Source of the DNA: an uncultured bacterium
GTDB taxonomy: Bacteria > Desulfobacterota > Desulfobaccia > Desulfobaccales > 0-14-0-80-60-11
Direction: 5' to 3'
Length of the DNA stretch: 58,073 nt
Assembly (NCBI GenBank): GCA_937943575.1
Contig: CALEAV010000048.1
Span: 1-58,073, forward strand
A program made the translations under genes and the position numbers. Below the pieces are notes generated by a model that did no database searches, was not told the origin of the DNA, and was given only the letters and a program-made list of their open reading frames with translations. Position 1 is the first letter of the stretch; each line of letters starts with the position of its first letter. Of this stretch, positions 1 to 12,560 are shown piece after piece.

Positions 1-260
1 TCAACCGCCGGGGCGGCCGTTTGAGCCGCCAGGGATTCTGGAAGCTCCTGGGAGATTACGCCCGCAAGTGCGGCCTCCCCCGGGTGAGCCCCCACATGCT
101 GCGCCACTCCTTCGCCACCCACCTCCTCGGCCGGGGGGCCAACCTGCGGGTGCTGCAGCTCCTTTTAGGCCATGCCGACCTTTCCACCACCCAGATCTAC
201 ACCCACCTGGAGGCGGCGCGTCTCAGAGCCGTCTATGAGCAGGCCCATCCCCGCCCATGA
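1..260 (+). CDS. Tyrosine recombinase XerC/XerD, C-terminal part (5' end outside the window)
   Basis: This is the catalytic end of a site-specific tyrosine recombinase of the XerC/XerD type, which resolves chromosome dimers at dif. The frame is open from the first base, so the gene starts upstream. Visible are the [12 protein letters not shown] box, the [10 protein letters not shown] segment and the nucleophile region TQIYTH, where the Tyr forms the covalent DNA link. The catalytic His-x-x-Arg and the second His are in place. The stop overlaps the next start by ATGA (257-260), suggesting translational coupling. XerC cannot be told from XerD from this fragment; a phage or integron integrase is less likely given the housekeeping context. 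Confidence 0.9.
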   Translation, partial: NRRGGRLSRQGFWKLLGDYARKCGLPRVSPHMLRHSFATHLLGRGANLRVLQLLLGHADLSTTQIYTHLEAARLRAVYEQAHPRP

Positions 261-2932
261 ACGAGACCCGGCCCGCCCCGCCCCGGACCCTGGAGGTGAT
301 CACCACCCACCTGAACGCCGACTTTGACGCCCTGGCGGCCATGGTGGCGGCCAAAAAACTCTACCCCCAGGCGCTCCTGGTCTTTTCCGGCTCCCAGGAG
401 GCCAGCCTCCGGGACTTCTTCATCCGCTCCAGCTTCTATTTCCTGGACTTTACCCGGGCCAGGCAGGTGGATCCCCGGGAGATCCGCCGCCTCATCCTGG
501 TGGACACCCGCCAGGCCTCCCGCCTGGGGAAGTTCGCCGAGGCCGCCCGCTCCCCCGAGGTGGAGGTGCACATCTACGACCATCACCCCGACTCCGAGGA
601 CGACGTGCACGGCACCCTGGAGGTGGTGAAGCCCTATGGGGCCACCACCACGGTGCTCACGGAAATCCTAAGGGAGCGGGGCCTGGAGCCCACCCCCCAG
701 GAGGCCACCATCATGGCCCTGGGCCTGCATGAGGACACCGGCTCCTTCACCTTTGCCTCCACCACCCCCGAGGACCTGGAGGCCATGGCCTATCTCCTGA
801 GGCGGGGGGCGGACCTCAACGTGGTGGCCCAGATGGTCACCCGGGAGCTCACCGTGGAGCAGGTGGCCCTCCTCAACGAGCTCATCGAGCACCTCAGCAC
901 CTTCACCGCCGACGGGGTGGAGGTGACCCTGGCCAGCGCCGTGGCCTCCCAGTATGTGGCCGACTTTGCCGTGCTGGCACACAAGCTCATGGACATGGAG
1001 AACCTCCAGGTGCTCTTCGCCCTGGCCCAGATGGAGGATAGGGTCTTCATCGTGGGCAGAAGCCGCCTCCCCGAGGTGAACGTGGCCGAAATCCTGGGGG
1101 AGCTGGGGGGTGGGGGCCATGAATACGCCGCCAGCGCCGCGGTGAAGGGCATGCCCCTGGCCCAGGTGGAGGAGCGCCTCAAGCAGTCCATCCAGCGCCA
1201 CATCCACCCCCAGCGCCGGGCCCGGGAGATCATGAGCTTCCCGGTGAAATCCATCCTGCCGGACGCCACCCTGAAAGACGCCGAGCTCCTCCTCAACCGC
1301 TACAGCGTCAACGCCCTGCCGGTGATGGCCGACGGCCAGCTTCTGGGCCTCATCAACCGCCAGACGGTGGAAAAGGGCATCTACCACGGCCTGGGGGACC
1401 ACCCGGTCCGGGACTACATGAGCCATCCCATCGCCACCGTGGGGCCCGACGCCACCCTGGCGGAAATCCGGGAGACCCTGGTGATCAACAAGCAGCGTCT
1501 CCTCCCCGTGGTGCAGGACGGCCAGGTCATCGGGGTCATCAGCCGCACCGATCTGCTGCACCTCCTCATCGATCAGGAGGAGGAAGCCCAGTGGGCCCAG
1601 CCGCTGCGCACCAAAAACATCCTCGGGCTCATGCGGGAGCGGCTGCCGGCCCGGGTGCTCACACTCCTGGAGGAGGCCGGCCGGGTCGCCCAGGAGCTGG
1701 GGTTCCAGGCCTATGCGGTGGGCGGCTTCGTGCGGGACCTGTTCCTCCGGCAGGAAAACCTGGACATCGACCTGGTCATCGAAGGGGACGGCATCATCTT
1801 TGCCCGTCACTTCGCCGCCCGGGAGAACGCCCGGGCCCGGGTCTTCCAGAAATTCAAGACCGCGGTGATCATCTACCCGGACGGCTTCAAGGTGGATGTG
1901 GCCACCGCCCGCACCGAATACTATGAGGCCCCGGGGGCCCTGCCGGTGGTGGAGTACAGCTCCATCAAGATGGACCTCTACCGCCGGGACTTCTCCATCA
2001 ACACCCTGGCCATCAAGCTCAATCCCGGAGAGTTCGGCACGCTCCTGGATTTCTTCGGGGCCACCCGGGATCTGAAGGAACGGCGCCTCACGGTGCTGCA
2101 CAACCTGAGCTTTGTGGAGGACCCCACCCGGGTCTTCCGGGCCATCCGCTTCGAGCAGCGCTTTCAGTTCCGCATCAGCAAGCTGACTCTCAACCTCATC
2201 CACAACGCGGTGAAGAACAACTTCTTCGACCGCCTCTCGGGCCCCCGCCTCTTTCACGAGCTGAAGCTCATCCTGGAGGAGGAAAACCCCCTGCCGGCCA
2301 TCGCCCGGCTGGCGGAGCTGGACCTCCTGAAGCCCATCCACCCCCGGCTGGTCTACGACGAGGCCACCAAGGCCATGCTGGAGCGCCTCCAGGCGGTCCT
2401 CGCCTGGTATGACCTCTCCTACCTGGAGGAGCCCTTCGAGAGATGGCTGGTGTATTTCCTGGGGCTGGTGGAGCCCCTGAACCGGGAGGAGCTTTCCGGG
2501 ATGATGGCGCGCTTTCGGCCCTCCCCCAAGCTGGCCCGGCACATCGTGGAAAACAAAGCGGCCGCGGATGAAGCCCTGGTGCAGCTCTTCCGGCTGGGGG
2601 AGGAACCCGGCCGCAGCGCCATCTACCACCTGCTCTCCCCCTTGCCCACCGAGTTCCTGTTGTACATGATGGCCAAGACCCGCCACGAGCCCTGCCGCCG
2701 GGCCATCTCCCTTTACTTCACCCACCTGAAGCACCTGAAGCCGGAGCTGAAGGGCCGGGACCTGGTGGCCCTGGGCTTTCCGCCGGGCCCCCGAATCAAG
2801 GAGATGCTCAGCACCCTGCATGAGGCCCGGCTCAACGAAGTGGTGCAGAGCAAACGGGAGGAGCTGGAGCTCATCCGCAAGGTCTACGGGACCCCACCGG
2901 CGGCCGCCGAGCCGGCTCGGAGTGCCGGCTGA
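257..2932 (+). CDS. DHH/CBS/poly(A) polymerase-type tRNA nucleotidyltransferase fusion
   Basis: An 891-residue protein made of several known modules. Residues 15-170 form a DHH phosphoesterase domain (HLNADFDAL, then the DHH triad at 108-110). A DHHA1 region ends in [10 protein letters not shown] near 284-293. Two CBS domains lie at about 325-440. A class II nucleotidyltransferase head follows, with GGFVRD at 489-494 and DIDLV at 503-507, and then the RNA-binding part ([25 protein letters not shown]). The head belongs to the family that adds CCA or A to tRNA 3' ends. DHH domains often cleave nucleotides or oligonucleotides and CBS pairs bind adenylates, so processing and sensing may be combined. 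Whether it adds CC, A or CCA cannot be read from the sequence. Confidence 0.9.
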   Translation: MNETRPAPPRTLEVITTHLNADFDALAAMVAAKKLYPQALLVFSGSQEASLRDFFIRSSFYFLDFTRARQVDPREIRRLILVDTRQASRLGKFAEAARSPEVEVHIYDHHPDSEDDVHGTLEVVKPYGATTTVLTEILRERGLEPTPQEATIMALGLHEDTGSFTFASTTPEDLEAMAYLLRRGADLNVVAQMVTRELTVEQVALLNELIEHLSTFTADGVEVTLASAVASQYVADFAVLAHKLMDMENLQVLFALAQMEDRVFIVGRSRLPEVNVAEILGELGGGGHEYAASAAVKGMPLAQVEERLKQSIQRHIHPQRRAREIMSFPVKSILPDATLKDAELLLNRYSVNALPVMADGQLLGLINRQTVEKGIYHGLGDHPVRDYMSHPIATVGPDATLAEIRETLVINKQRLLPVVQDGQVIGVISRTDLLHLLIDQEEEAQWAQPLRTKNILGLMRERLPARVLTLLEEAGRVAQELGFQAYAVGGFVRDLFLRQENLDIDLVIEGDGIIFARHFAARENARARVFQKFKTAVIIYPDGFKVDVATARTEYYEAPGALPVVEYSSIKMDLYRRDFSINTLAIKLNPGEFGTLLDFFGATRDLKERRLTVLHNLSFVEDPTRVFRAIRFEQRFQFRISKLTLNLIHNAVKNNFFDRLSGPRLFHELKLILEEENPLPAIARLAELDLLKPIHPRLVYDEATKAMLERLQAVLAWYDLSYLEEPFERWLVYFLGLVEPLNREELSGMMARFRPSPKLARHIVENKAAADEALVQLFRLGEEPGRSAIYHLLSPLPTEFLLYMMAKTRHEPCRRAISLYFTHLKHLKPELKGRDLVALGFPPGPRIKEMLSTLHEARLNEVVQSKREELELIRKVYGTPPAAAEPARSAG

Positions 2933-3010
2933 CCTCATCCTCCGGCACAACAAACCAGGGGAGCGCGGACCGGATGGGCCCGCCCTCCCCTGGGGATGTC
3001 AGCCGCCGGC

Positions 3011-3424
3011 TCAGGCGGCTTTGTGGCGCTTGAGATTTTCCCGGATAAACCTGACGATCTCGTTGGTGTCGGTGCCGGGGCGGAAGATCTCGGCGATGCC
3101 CGCCGCCTTCAGCCCGGGAATGTCCTCATCCGGGATGATGCCGCCCCCCAGCACCAGGATGTCCTCCACCCCCCTTTCCTTCAGGAGCTGCATCACCCGG
3201 GTGAAGAGGTAATTGTGGGCCCCGGAGAGACAACTCATGGCGATGACGTCGGCATCCTCCTGCAGAGCCGCCGCCACGATCTGCTCCGGCGTCTGCCTGA
3301 GCCCGGTATAGATCACCTCCATGCCTGCGTCCCGGAGGGCCGCACAGATGACCTTGATGCCCCGGTCATGCCCGTCCAGCCCCGGTTTGGCCGCCAACAC
3401 GCGGATCTTTCTCCCTTCCTGCAT
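3011..3424 (-). CDS. Methylmalonyl-CoA mutase, cobalamin-binding small subunit
   Basis: A 137-residue B12-binding subunit of methylmalonyl-CoA mutase, which interconverts succinyl-CoA and methylmalonyl-CoA. The base-off motif DGHDRG near the N-terminus supplies the His that ligates cobalt, and [12 protein letters not shown] is the typical nucleotide-tail pocket. The ATG at 3424 has AAGGAG upstream; the frame is open further upstream, but that part is low-complexity repeat sequence. The catalytic subunit is encoded just upstream on the same strand, separated by a 162-base gap that holds a GC-rich repeat. The split into two polypeptides matches archaeal and many deltaproteobacterial enzymes. 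A B12-binding protein of another mutase (e.g. ethylmalonyl-CoA) is less likely. Confidence 0.93.
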   Translation of the reverse strand: MQEGRKIRVLAAKPGLDGHDRGIKVICAALRDAGMEVIYTGLRQTPEQIVAAALQEDADVIAMSCLSGAHNYLFTRVMQLLKERGVEDILVLGGGIIPDEDIPGLKAAGIAEIFRPGTDTNEIVRFIRENLKRHKAA

Positions 3425-3450
3425 GGTCCTTCTCCTTCGATAGGCGTTGA

Positions 3451-3586
3451 GGTTGGGGGAGGGGGCTAAGAACCCCAGGCCCTTACCCCCTCCCCCAAGC
3501 CCCCACCCCCAAACCCATAAAGGGTTGGGCGGGGCCTGGGGGGGAGTGCAGGGAGCCACGCTCCCTGGTCCTCCCCCCAGCTCCCG

Positions 3587-3590
<4 letters not shown>
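3451..3590. repeat. GC-rich intergenic hairpin repeat, copy 1
   Basis: Long inverted repeat with outer arms TTGGGGGAGGGGG and CCCCCTCCCCCAA, extended by TAAG/CTTA. It is followed by a second module ending in GCAGGGAG and CTCCCTGG. It lies between the two mutase subunit genes. Confidence 0.6.
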
Positions 3591-5254
<1,664 letters not shown>

Positions 5255-5282
5255 TGGCTTCCCTCACATGTGCGGCATCGGG

Positions 5283-5398
5283 TTTTGGGGGGCAGGCCTG
5301 GGAACCTCCCCCCGCCCTCCCCCACCCCGGACAGGGCGGGGGGAGGGTTCTGTGGGGCGGGCCCAGGGGGTCAGCGTCCCTCTGTCCCGCCCTCCGGA
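5283..5398. repeat. GC-rich intergenic hairpin repeat, copy 2
   Basis: A divergent copy: GGGGGG/CCCCCC arms around AGGCCTGGGAACCT, then a second inverted module of CCCTCCCCC and GGGGGGAGGG, and a tail with CAGGGGGTCAGCGTCCC. It fills the gap between the decarboxylase beta gene and the mutase large-subunit gene. Confidence 0.5.
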
Positions 5399-5403
5399 CT
5401 TTC

Positions 5404-6501
5404 TTAACCACCGCCCACAATACCCCAGAGCAGGCCGGCGGTCAAGGTGGCGGTGAGGAAGGCGGCCTGGTTGAGGGCCAGGGCGGGCTGGAGGATGTTC
5501 CCCTGGGGGTCTTCCCGGCGGCAGGCCAGCTGGGCCAGATGGGCCGCGTCGGGTGTGAGCCCCACCGCCGCTGCGGCCAGCAGGGGGTTGAGTGAGTAGC
5601 CGACCAGGGGATTGACCGCCTTGATGAGAATCAGGACGGCCAGCGGCGCCAGGGTGAGGGCCGCAAAGGCCAGCACCAGCACCTTCACCAGGGTGAGGGT
5701 CAGAACCTGGGCCAGGGGGCAGAGGCAGCCCACCGTCAGGCCCAGCAGGGCGGCCATGATCTCCGCCAGCCGGTTGGCCAGGGTGCGGGCCAGCCGGTCC
5801 GCCACCCCCGACTCCTTGATGAGCACCCCCACAAAGAACATGCCGGTGAGGAGAAAGGCCCGGGGGGCCAGCACCAGGGTGAGGATGAGGCCGGCGGCGG
5901 CAAAGAGGAGGGTCTCCCGGCGGCTCACCTTGCGGGTGGGGGCGGCCCGGCGCAGGCGCTCGGCCCGGCTGGTGAGGAGCCGGAGCAGATGTGGCTGCAC
6001 CAGGAGCTGGGCCCCCACCAGGGGAAAGACCGCCACCCCCAGGGGGCCGGCGAGCTCCGGGGCCAGCCTGGTGGCCAGAAAGAGGGCGGCCAGCCCCTCC
6101 CCGCCACCCACCAGGGCCGCTCCGGCGGCCTCACCCGGCAGCAGCCCGGCCCAGGCCCCCAGCCAGAACACCGGCAGAAACCCCAGGGGAGGCAGGAGCC
6201 CGAGAAGGAGTTTGCGGGGGTGGGCCAGAAGCGGCCCCAGACTGGTCCCTGCGCCCCAGCCCAGGAAGATGAGGGCGAAAAACAGACCGCTGTCCAGACC
6301 CTGGCGCAGCAGGGCCAGAAACGGGGCCCAGGCCGCCGCCAGCTCCCGGCCGGGGAGGTTGGCCACCAGGAGGCCCACGGCCGCGGGCAGGAGAAACACA
6401 GGCTGCAGGCGGAAGTGCAGGGCAATGGCGGCCAGCCCCGCCGCCAGCCCCAGGGCCAGGAGGAAATAGAGGAGGGAGGCCAGCTCCAGGTCCCAGGCCA
6501 T
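5404..6501 (-). CDS. Sodium-translocating decarboxylase beta subunit (OadB/MmdB/GcdB family)
   Basis: A 365-residue, very hydrophobic protein with roughly ten membrane segments, matching the beta subunit that couples decarboxylation of a carboxybiotin to Na+ export. Family hallmarks include GLDSGLFFALIFLGWGAGT, the PLVGAQLLVQPH stretch and VKVLVLAFAALTLAPLAVLILIK-like transmembrane runs. The start is set at the ATG at 6501, nine bases after the biotin carrier gene; the frame continues upstream only through other genes. Gamma and biotin-carrier genes lie immediately upstream. Substrate (oxaloacetate, methylmalonyl-CoA or glutaconyl-CoA) cannot be read here; the neighbouring mutase favours methylmalonyl-CoA. 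The sequence is rather divergent, so family is firmer than substrate. Confidence 0.8.
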   Translation of the reverse strand: MAWDLELASLLYFLLALGLAAGLAAIALHFRLQPVFLLPAAVGLLVANLPGRELAAAWAPFLALLRQGLDSGLFFALIFLGWGAGTSLGPLLAHPRKLLLGLLPPLGFLPVFWLGAWAGLLPGEAAGAALVGGGEGLAALFLATRLAPELAGPLGVAVFPLVGAQLLVQPHLLRLLTSRAERLRRAAPTRKVSRRETLLFAAAGLILTLVLAPRAFLLTGMFFVGVLIKESGVADRLARTLANRLAEIMAALLGLTVGCLCPLAQVLTLTLVKVLVLAFAALTLAPLAVLILIKAVNPLVGYSLNPLLAAAAVGLTPDAAHLAQLACRREDPQGNILQPALALNQAAFLTATLTAGLLWGIVGGG

Positions 6502-6509
6502 GGGCACCC

Positions 6510-6992
6510 TCACTCCGGGGCGATGACCATGAGGACTTCCCCCACGGTGACGTTGGCCCCTTTGGAGACCCGGACTTCCTGCACCACCCCGGCCACCGGG
6601 GATTTGACGTCGTTTTCCATCTTCATGGCCTCCAGCTTGGCCACCGTCTGCCCCACCTTGACCACGGCCCCCTCCGTCACCAGGACCTCCAGGATGACCC
6701 CGGGCATGGGGGCAGTGACGGCGCCGCTTCCGGCCGGCGCAGGGACGGGCTCCGGCCGGGGGGGCGCCTCCCGGCGGGGAGCCGGCTCCGGCCGGGGAGG
6801 AGGGGCCGCCGGCGGGGCCGCGGCGGCCGCCGGACGTCCCCCGGCAGGCGGGGCGGCGCTGGGAGGGGTCATCTGGTAGCGCACCTCCAGGGGCCTGCCG
6901 TTCACCAGCACCCGGGCCACACCCCGGCTGACGGTGATGATCTCGATGTCGTAGCTCTTGTCGCCGATGGCGAGGTGGAAGCGTCGCATCAT
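6510..6992 (-). CDS. Biotin carboxyl carrier protein of a sodium-pump decarboxylase
   Basis: A 160-residue biotin carrier. The N-terminal 40 residues resemble the linker end of oxaloacetate/methylmalonyl-CoA decarboxylase carriers. A long Ala/Pro/Arg-rich flexible linker spans about 45-85, and the C-terminal lipoyl/biotinyl domain carries EAMKMEND with the biotinylated Lys at about 124. The ATG at 6992 overlaps the stop of the gamma-subunit gene (ATGA, 6989-6992), so coupling is likely; a second in-frame ATG at 6989 has better spacing from AGAGG. It would carry CO2 between the carboxyltransferase and the membrane beta subunit. No carboxyltransferase alpha subunit of the usual type is encoded in the window. 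Confidence 0.9.
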   Translation of the reverse strand: MMRRFHLAIGDKSYDIEIITVSRGVARVLVNGRPLEVRYQMTPPSAAPPAGGRPAAAAAPPAAPPPRPEPAPRREAPPRPEPVPAPAGSGAVTAPMPGVILEVLVTEGAVVKVGQTVAKLEAMKMENDVKSPVAGVVQEVRVSKGANVTVGEVLMVIAPE

Positions 6993-7408
6993 GTCCTCTT
7001 GCGCAGATCCCGGCGCTGCTGCATGGCCTGCCAGCGCCCGGACAGGGCCCAGACATTCCCCGGACCGCCCGTCGGGGGAGGAAACCCGGCGGGGGCTTCC
7101 GGGCCACCTTCCAGATACAGGGCCAGGGCCACGGCCACCGCGGCCGCCAGGGCCGGGTCCTCGGTGGGCACGGTCACCTTCGGCCGGGCGGGTTCCGCGG
7201 CGGGGGCCCGGGAGGGTTCGGATGCCGGCGGCGAGGCCGGGGGCACCGAGGCGGGGCGTTCCCGGGGCCCCACCCCCAGGGGCGCTCCTAAAGGTGCCGG
7301 CTCAAAATAGTCCAGCACCCGGGGTAACAGCAGGGTGACCCCGGCCAACAGGCCGCCCCACACCAGCAGCATCCCAAAGCCCAGGAGGGTCTGCCACAGG
7401 AGTTCCAC
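6989..7408 (-). CDS. Probable gamma subunit of a sodium-pump decarboxylase (OadG-like)
   Basis: A small protein of about 139 residues. One N-terminal membrane helix (LLWQTLLGFGMLLVWGGLL) is followed by a Pro/Ala/Glu-rich stretch and a short conserved tail (DPALAAAVAVALALYLEG, then WALSGRWQAMQQR). This architecture and the position directly before the biotin carrier and beta subunit identify it as the OadG-like gamma subunit that anchors the complex. I chose the GTG at 7408 because GGGAGGTGA lies 8 bases upstream; the open frame extends further but lacks a good start. GTG at 7420 is an alternative. Similarity rests on architecture and context more than on sequence. Confidence 0.7.
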   Translation of the reverse strand: MELLWQTLLGFGMLLVWGGLLAGVTLLLPRVLDYFEPAPLGAPLGVGPRERPASVPPASPPASEPSRAPAAEPARPKVTVPTEDPALAAAVAVALALYLEGGPEAPAGFPPPTGGPGNVWALSGRWQAMQQRRDLRKRT

Positions 7409-7517
7409 TGACGCCCTCACCTCCCCCACGATCCCGCCGCACCCCACGGGCGGCCCGGCCCCTCTCTCTCCGCCTGCACTGAGCCGTGCGGCTGCCCCGA
7501 TCAGTGCTCCCCACTCC

Positions 7518-9347
7518 TTAGATCTCGCCGTCCTGCTCCATCTTGGCCAGCTCTTCGAAGCGGATGTCCAGCCCCAGGACGCCGACGATCTCGTCGTTGT
7601 CATCCCGGATGGGCACGCTCACGGTGATGCACAACGCCCCGGTGAAGCGGGAGGTGTAAAAGTCCGACACATACACCTTGCCCCGCTTGATGGGCTCGAT
7701 GAACCAGGGCCGGTTGGAGAGGTCCTCGTCCAGGGCCATGGTCTCGTATTTGGCCCGGTCCACAATGTGGGTGATGTTGCGGGTGATCTTGCGCCCCTCC
7801 AGGTTGGTGACATACATGAACTGGATGAAGGGGTTGTTGTCCAGGACCCGCTGCATCACCGGCTCCTGCTGGGCCGGGTCCATGGTGCGGATCTCCTCCC
7901 GCTGGGCCAGGTCCTCCGCCAGATGGGCCGCCAGGGTGCGGGCCTTGTCCTTGAGGCGGTCGAACTCGCTGACGAAATACTCCGGCAGGTAGCGGCGGGC
8001 CAGATTCTCCATCTCCTCGTTGCTGATGGAGGTGCAGCGCCCGGCTTCGTACCACTCCATGATGCGTTTGTAGATCTTGTTCACCCCGGGGTGGGCCTTG
8101 TCCACCTTCTGGTCGCCGGTGAGGCCCAGGCGGGCGTTGATCCAGTGGACGATGCCGGCCTTGCCGCTTTTGTCGGTGATGGTGATGGTCAAAGGCCGCT
8201 TCAGGATGCGGGCGGTGTCGAAGGGGTTGTAGATCTCTTCGTTCTTCAGGATGCCGTCCGCATGGATGCCGGCGCTGGTGGCGTTGAAGCTGGCCCCCAC
8301 AAAGGGGAAGTTGGGCGGGATGCGGTAGTGCAGCTCCCGCTCGAAGTAGTGGGCGATGTCGGTGATCACCGTGGTGTCGATGCCGTCGGTGGTGCCCCGC
8401 AAAGAGATGTATTCCACGACCAGGGCCTCGATGGGGGTGTTGCCGGTGCGCTCCCCGAAGCCCAGAAGGGTGCCGTTCACCGCCCCGCAGCCATAGAGCC
8501 AGGCGGTGACGCCGTTGACGAAGACCTTGTGGAAGTCATTGTGGCCGTGCCATTCGAGCAGGTGCCCCGGCACGCCGGCGTCCTCGATCATGGCCCGCAC
8601 CAGCCGCGGCACACTGCGGGGCAGGGCCGCGCCCGGGTAGGGCACCCCGTAGCCCATGGTATCGCACAGGCGGATCTTGACGTCGATGCCGCTCTCCTCC
8701 CGGAGCTTCATGAGCTCAATGGCCAGGGGCACGCAGAAGCCGTAGATGTCCGCCCGGGTGATGTCCTCGAAGTGGCAGCGGGGGGTGATCCCCAGCTCCA
8801 GGGCCGCCTTGACGATGGCCAGATATTCCTCCAGCGCCCGGCGGCGGTTCCAGCCGAGCTTCAGGAAGATGTGGTAGTCGGAGACCGAGGTGAGGATGCC
8901 GGTCTCCTTGAGCCCCATCTCCCTGACCAGCGGCAGGTCCGCCGGGTGGGCCCGGATCCAGCCGGTGATTTCCGGATAGCGGTAGCCCCGCTCCAGACAG
9001 CGGGCCACCGCCTCCTTGTCCTTGGCGCTGTAGAGAAAAAACTCACTCTGCCGGATGATGCCCTTGGGGCCTCCCAGCCGGTGCAAAAAGTCGAAGATCT
9101 CCACGATCTGGCGCACCGTGTAGGGCGGCCGGGCCTGCTGCCCGTCCCGGAAGGTGGTGTCGGTGATGAGCATCTGCTCCGGGGGCTGGGGCATGACGAA
9201 TTTATAGTCGAAATCGATGCGGGCGATCTCCGTGTAGGGAAAGATGTCCCGCATGAGGTTGGGCTCGTCCACGTCCACGAGGCGGTGCTTCCAAAAAGTG
9301 GTGTGCTCGTGGTCCAACAGCCGGCGTTCCGGATTCCAGCGTGCCAT
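7518..9347 (-). CDS. DRE-TIM metallolyase (homocitrate/isopropylmalate synthase family) with C-terminal Cache-like domain
   Basis: A 609-residue two-part protein. Residues 55-410 are a DRE-TIM barrel of the homocitrate/isopropylmalate/Re-citrate synthase family. It shows DTTFRDGQQA at 63-72, RLCDTMGYGVP near 226-236, the HGHND metal ligands at 267-271, and GERTGNTP at 298-305. Residues about 465-605 look like a single Cache/PDC sensor domain (FIQFMYVTNLEGR, then NRPWFIEPIKRGKVYVSDFYTS and ITVSVPIRDDNDEIVGVLGLDI). No signal peptide or membrane helix is visible, so the sensor part would be cytoplasmic. The ATG at 9347 has GAGGAG upstream. It sits where a decarboxylase alpha subunit would be expected but has the synthase-type DGQQ rather than DAHQS. 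Re-citrate synthase is one possible activity; the product is uncertain. Confidence 0.75.
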   Translation of the reverse strand: MARWNPERRLLDHEHTTFWKHRLVDVDEPNLMRDIFPYTEIARIDFDYKFVMPQPPEQMLITDTTFRDGQQARPPYTVRQIVEIFDFLHRLGGPKGIIRQSEFFLYSAKDKEAVARCLERGYRYPEITGWIRAHPADLPLVREMGLKETGILTSVSDYHIFLKLGWNRRRALEEYLAIVKAALELGITPRCHFEDITRADIYGFCVPLAIELMKLREESGIDVKIRLCDTMGYGVPYPGAALPRSVPRLVRAMIEDAGVPGHLLEWHGHNDFHKVFVNGVTAWLYGCGAVNGTLLGFGERTGNTPIEALVVEYISLRGTTDGIDTTVITDIAHYFERELHYRIPPNFPFVGASFNATSAGIHADGILKNEEIYNPFDTARILKRPLTITITDKSGKAGIVHWINARLGLTGDQKVDKAHPGVNKIYKRIMEWYEAGRCTSISNEEMENLARRYLPEYFVSEFDRLKDKARTLAAHLAEDLAQREEIRTMDPAQQEPVMQRVLDNNPFIQFMYVTNLEGRKITRNITHIVDRAKYETMALDEDLSNRPWFIEPIKRGKVYVSDFYTSRFTGALCITVSVPIRDDNDEIVGVLGLDIRFEELAKMEQDGEI

Positions 9348-9477
9348 ATGGCTCCTCGTCACGGTGGGGGGAAACTTGGTCCGGCAGGGCCTGATCCTGC
9401 CCATCCCGCCTTTTCCCCTCCTTATTCTTTCAGGGACAGCGAAGGGAGCGGTGGTATTTTTTGCCTTCCTCCCCGCA

Positions 9478-11259
<1,782 letters not shown>

Positions 11260-11272
11260 CGTTTCCCCTCGC

Positions 11273-12529
11273 TTATCCGTGAGCCTTGAGGCGGGAAGCC
11301 AGGCACCCGGCCAGCTCCCCCAGGGGGAGGCGCTCCTGGCGGCTGTCCGCCAGCCACTTCACCTGGGCCGCCCCCTCCTGCAATTCATTTTCCCCCACAA
11401 TCACCGCGGCCGCCGCCTCCAGGCGATCCGCCAGGGACAGCTGGCTTTTCAGCGACCGGTCATCGAAATCCATGAGGGCCGCCAGTCCCTGGGCCCGCAG
11501 TTCGCCGAGGAGCGCCAGGGCCCGGTCCTTGGCCGCCGCACCGAGATAAGCGAGAAAGACCAGCTCCCGGCGGACGTCCGCCGCAGCCGCCGGCAGGACC
11601 TCCATGAGCCGCTCCTGGCCGATGGCAAAGCCGATGCCCGGCAGGTCCGGTCCCCCCAGCTCCCGGATGAGGCCGTTGTAGCGGCCGCCCCCGGCCACCG
11701 CGTCCTGGGCCCCCAGCCCCAGGGCGGTCACCTCAAAGGCGGTGCGGGTGTAGTAATCCAGGCCCCTCACCAGCCGGGGCTGCTCCGTGAAATCCACCCG
11801 GAAGCGTCCCAAAAGCTCCTTCACCCGGGCGTAGTGCCGGGCGCAGTCCGGGCAGAGGAAGTCAATGAGCGCCGGGGCGCCCTCCAGGAGCTTCTGGCAG
11901 TGGCTGGATTTGCAGTCAAAGACCCTGAGGGCGTTCACCCCCCGGCGGCGCTCACAGTCCGGGCACCAGCCCTCCCGGTCGAAGAGGAAGAGCTTGAGCT
12001 CCGCCCTGAAGTCCACCTGACACACCGGGCAGCCCAGGGAGTTGAGGAGCAGCCGGAGGTCTTTGAGCCCCACCTCCCGGAGGATGTCCACGAGGAGCAG
12101 GATGACCTCCACATCCAGCTCCGGGGCGTCACTCCCCAAGGCCTCGCAGTTGATCTGGTGGAACTGGCGATAGCGCCCTTTCTGGGGCCGCTCGTAGCGG
12201 AACATGGGGCCGATGAGGAAGTAGCGCTTCACCCCCGCGGTGCGGGCGAGGCCGTTTTCCAGGAAGGCCCGCACCACCTGGGCGGTGGCCTCGGGGCGCA
12301 GCGTCACGGAATCCCCGTGGCGGTCGGTGAAGGTGTACATCTCCTTGGCCACGATGTCGGTCTCGGCGCCGATGCCCCGGGCGAAGAGCTCGGTGCGCTC
12401 CAAAAGCGGCAGGCGCATCTCCCGGTAGCCGTAGCGCCGGAAGACCTCCCGGGCCGCCAGCTCCACCTGGTGCCAGCGCTCGGTGTCCGGCGGCAACAGA
12501 TCCCGCATGCCCCGAATGGCCCTGATCAT
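11273..12529 (-). CDS. hisS: Histidyl-tRNA synthetase
   Basis: A 418-residue class II synthetase. The N-terminus IRAIRGMRDLLPPDT is typical; motif 2 and the histidine-specific signatures follow (LRPEATAQVVRAF, then GPMFRYERPQKGRYRQFHQ, and LVRGLDYYTRTAFEV near residue 260). The C-terminal anticodon domain has the usual AYLGAAAK and ALMDFDDRSLKSQLSLAD stretches. Start at the ATG at 12529, since the frame upstream runs into promoter sequence. It is first in an operon with aspS. A TTGACA-N17-TTTATT promoter lies just upstream on the minus strand. Confidence 0.97.
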   Translation of the reverse strand: MIRAIRGMRDLLPPDTERWHQVELAAREVFRRYGYREMRLPLLERTELFARGIGAETDIVAKEMYTFTDRHGDSVTLRPEATAQVVRAFLENGLARTAGVKRYFLIGPMFRYERPQKGRYRQFHQINCEALGSDAPELDVEVILLLVDILREVGLKDLRLLLNSLGCPVCQVDFRAELKLFLFDREGWCPDCERRRGVNALRVFDCKSSHCQKLLEGAPALIDFLCPDCARHYARVKELLGRFRVDFTEQPRLVRGLDYYTRTAFEVTALGLGAQDAVAGGGRYNGLIRELGGPDLPGIGFAIGQERLMEVLPAAAADVRRELVFLAYLGAAAKDRALALLGELRAQGLAALMDFDDRSLKSQLSLADRLEAAAAVIVGENELQEGAAQVKWLADSRQERLPLGELAGCLASRLKAHG

Positions 12530-12560
12530 GCCCGCATCCTGACAGGTTTCAAAAAAATAA

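Noticed and set aside
1-260. Mobile element at the left edge
   Set aside because: The recombinase fragment looks like chromosomal XerC/XerD and overlaps a housekeeping gene; no att site, transposase or phage gene is near.
668-2953. Very long open frame opposite the nucleotidyltransferase fusion
   Set aside because: A shadow of the real gene in GC-rich sequence: Gly/His/Gln/Val-rich composition, no motif and no ribosome site. The same holds for 7335-9545 and 21340-23781 on the plus strand.
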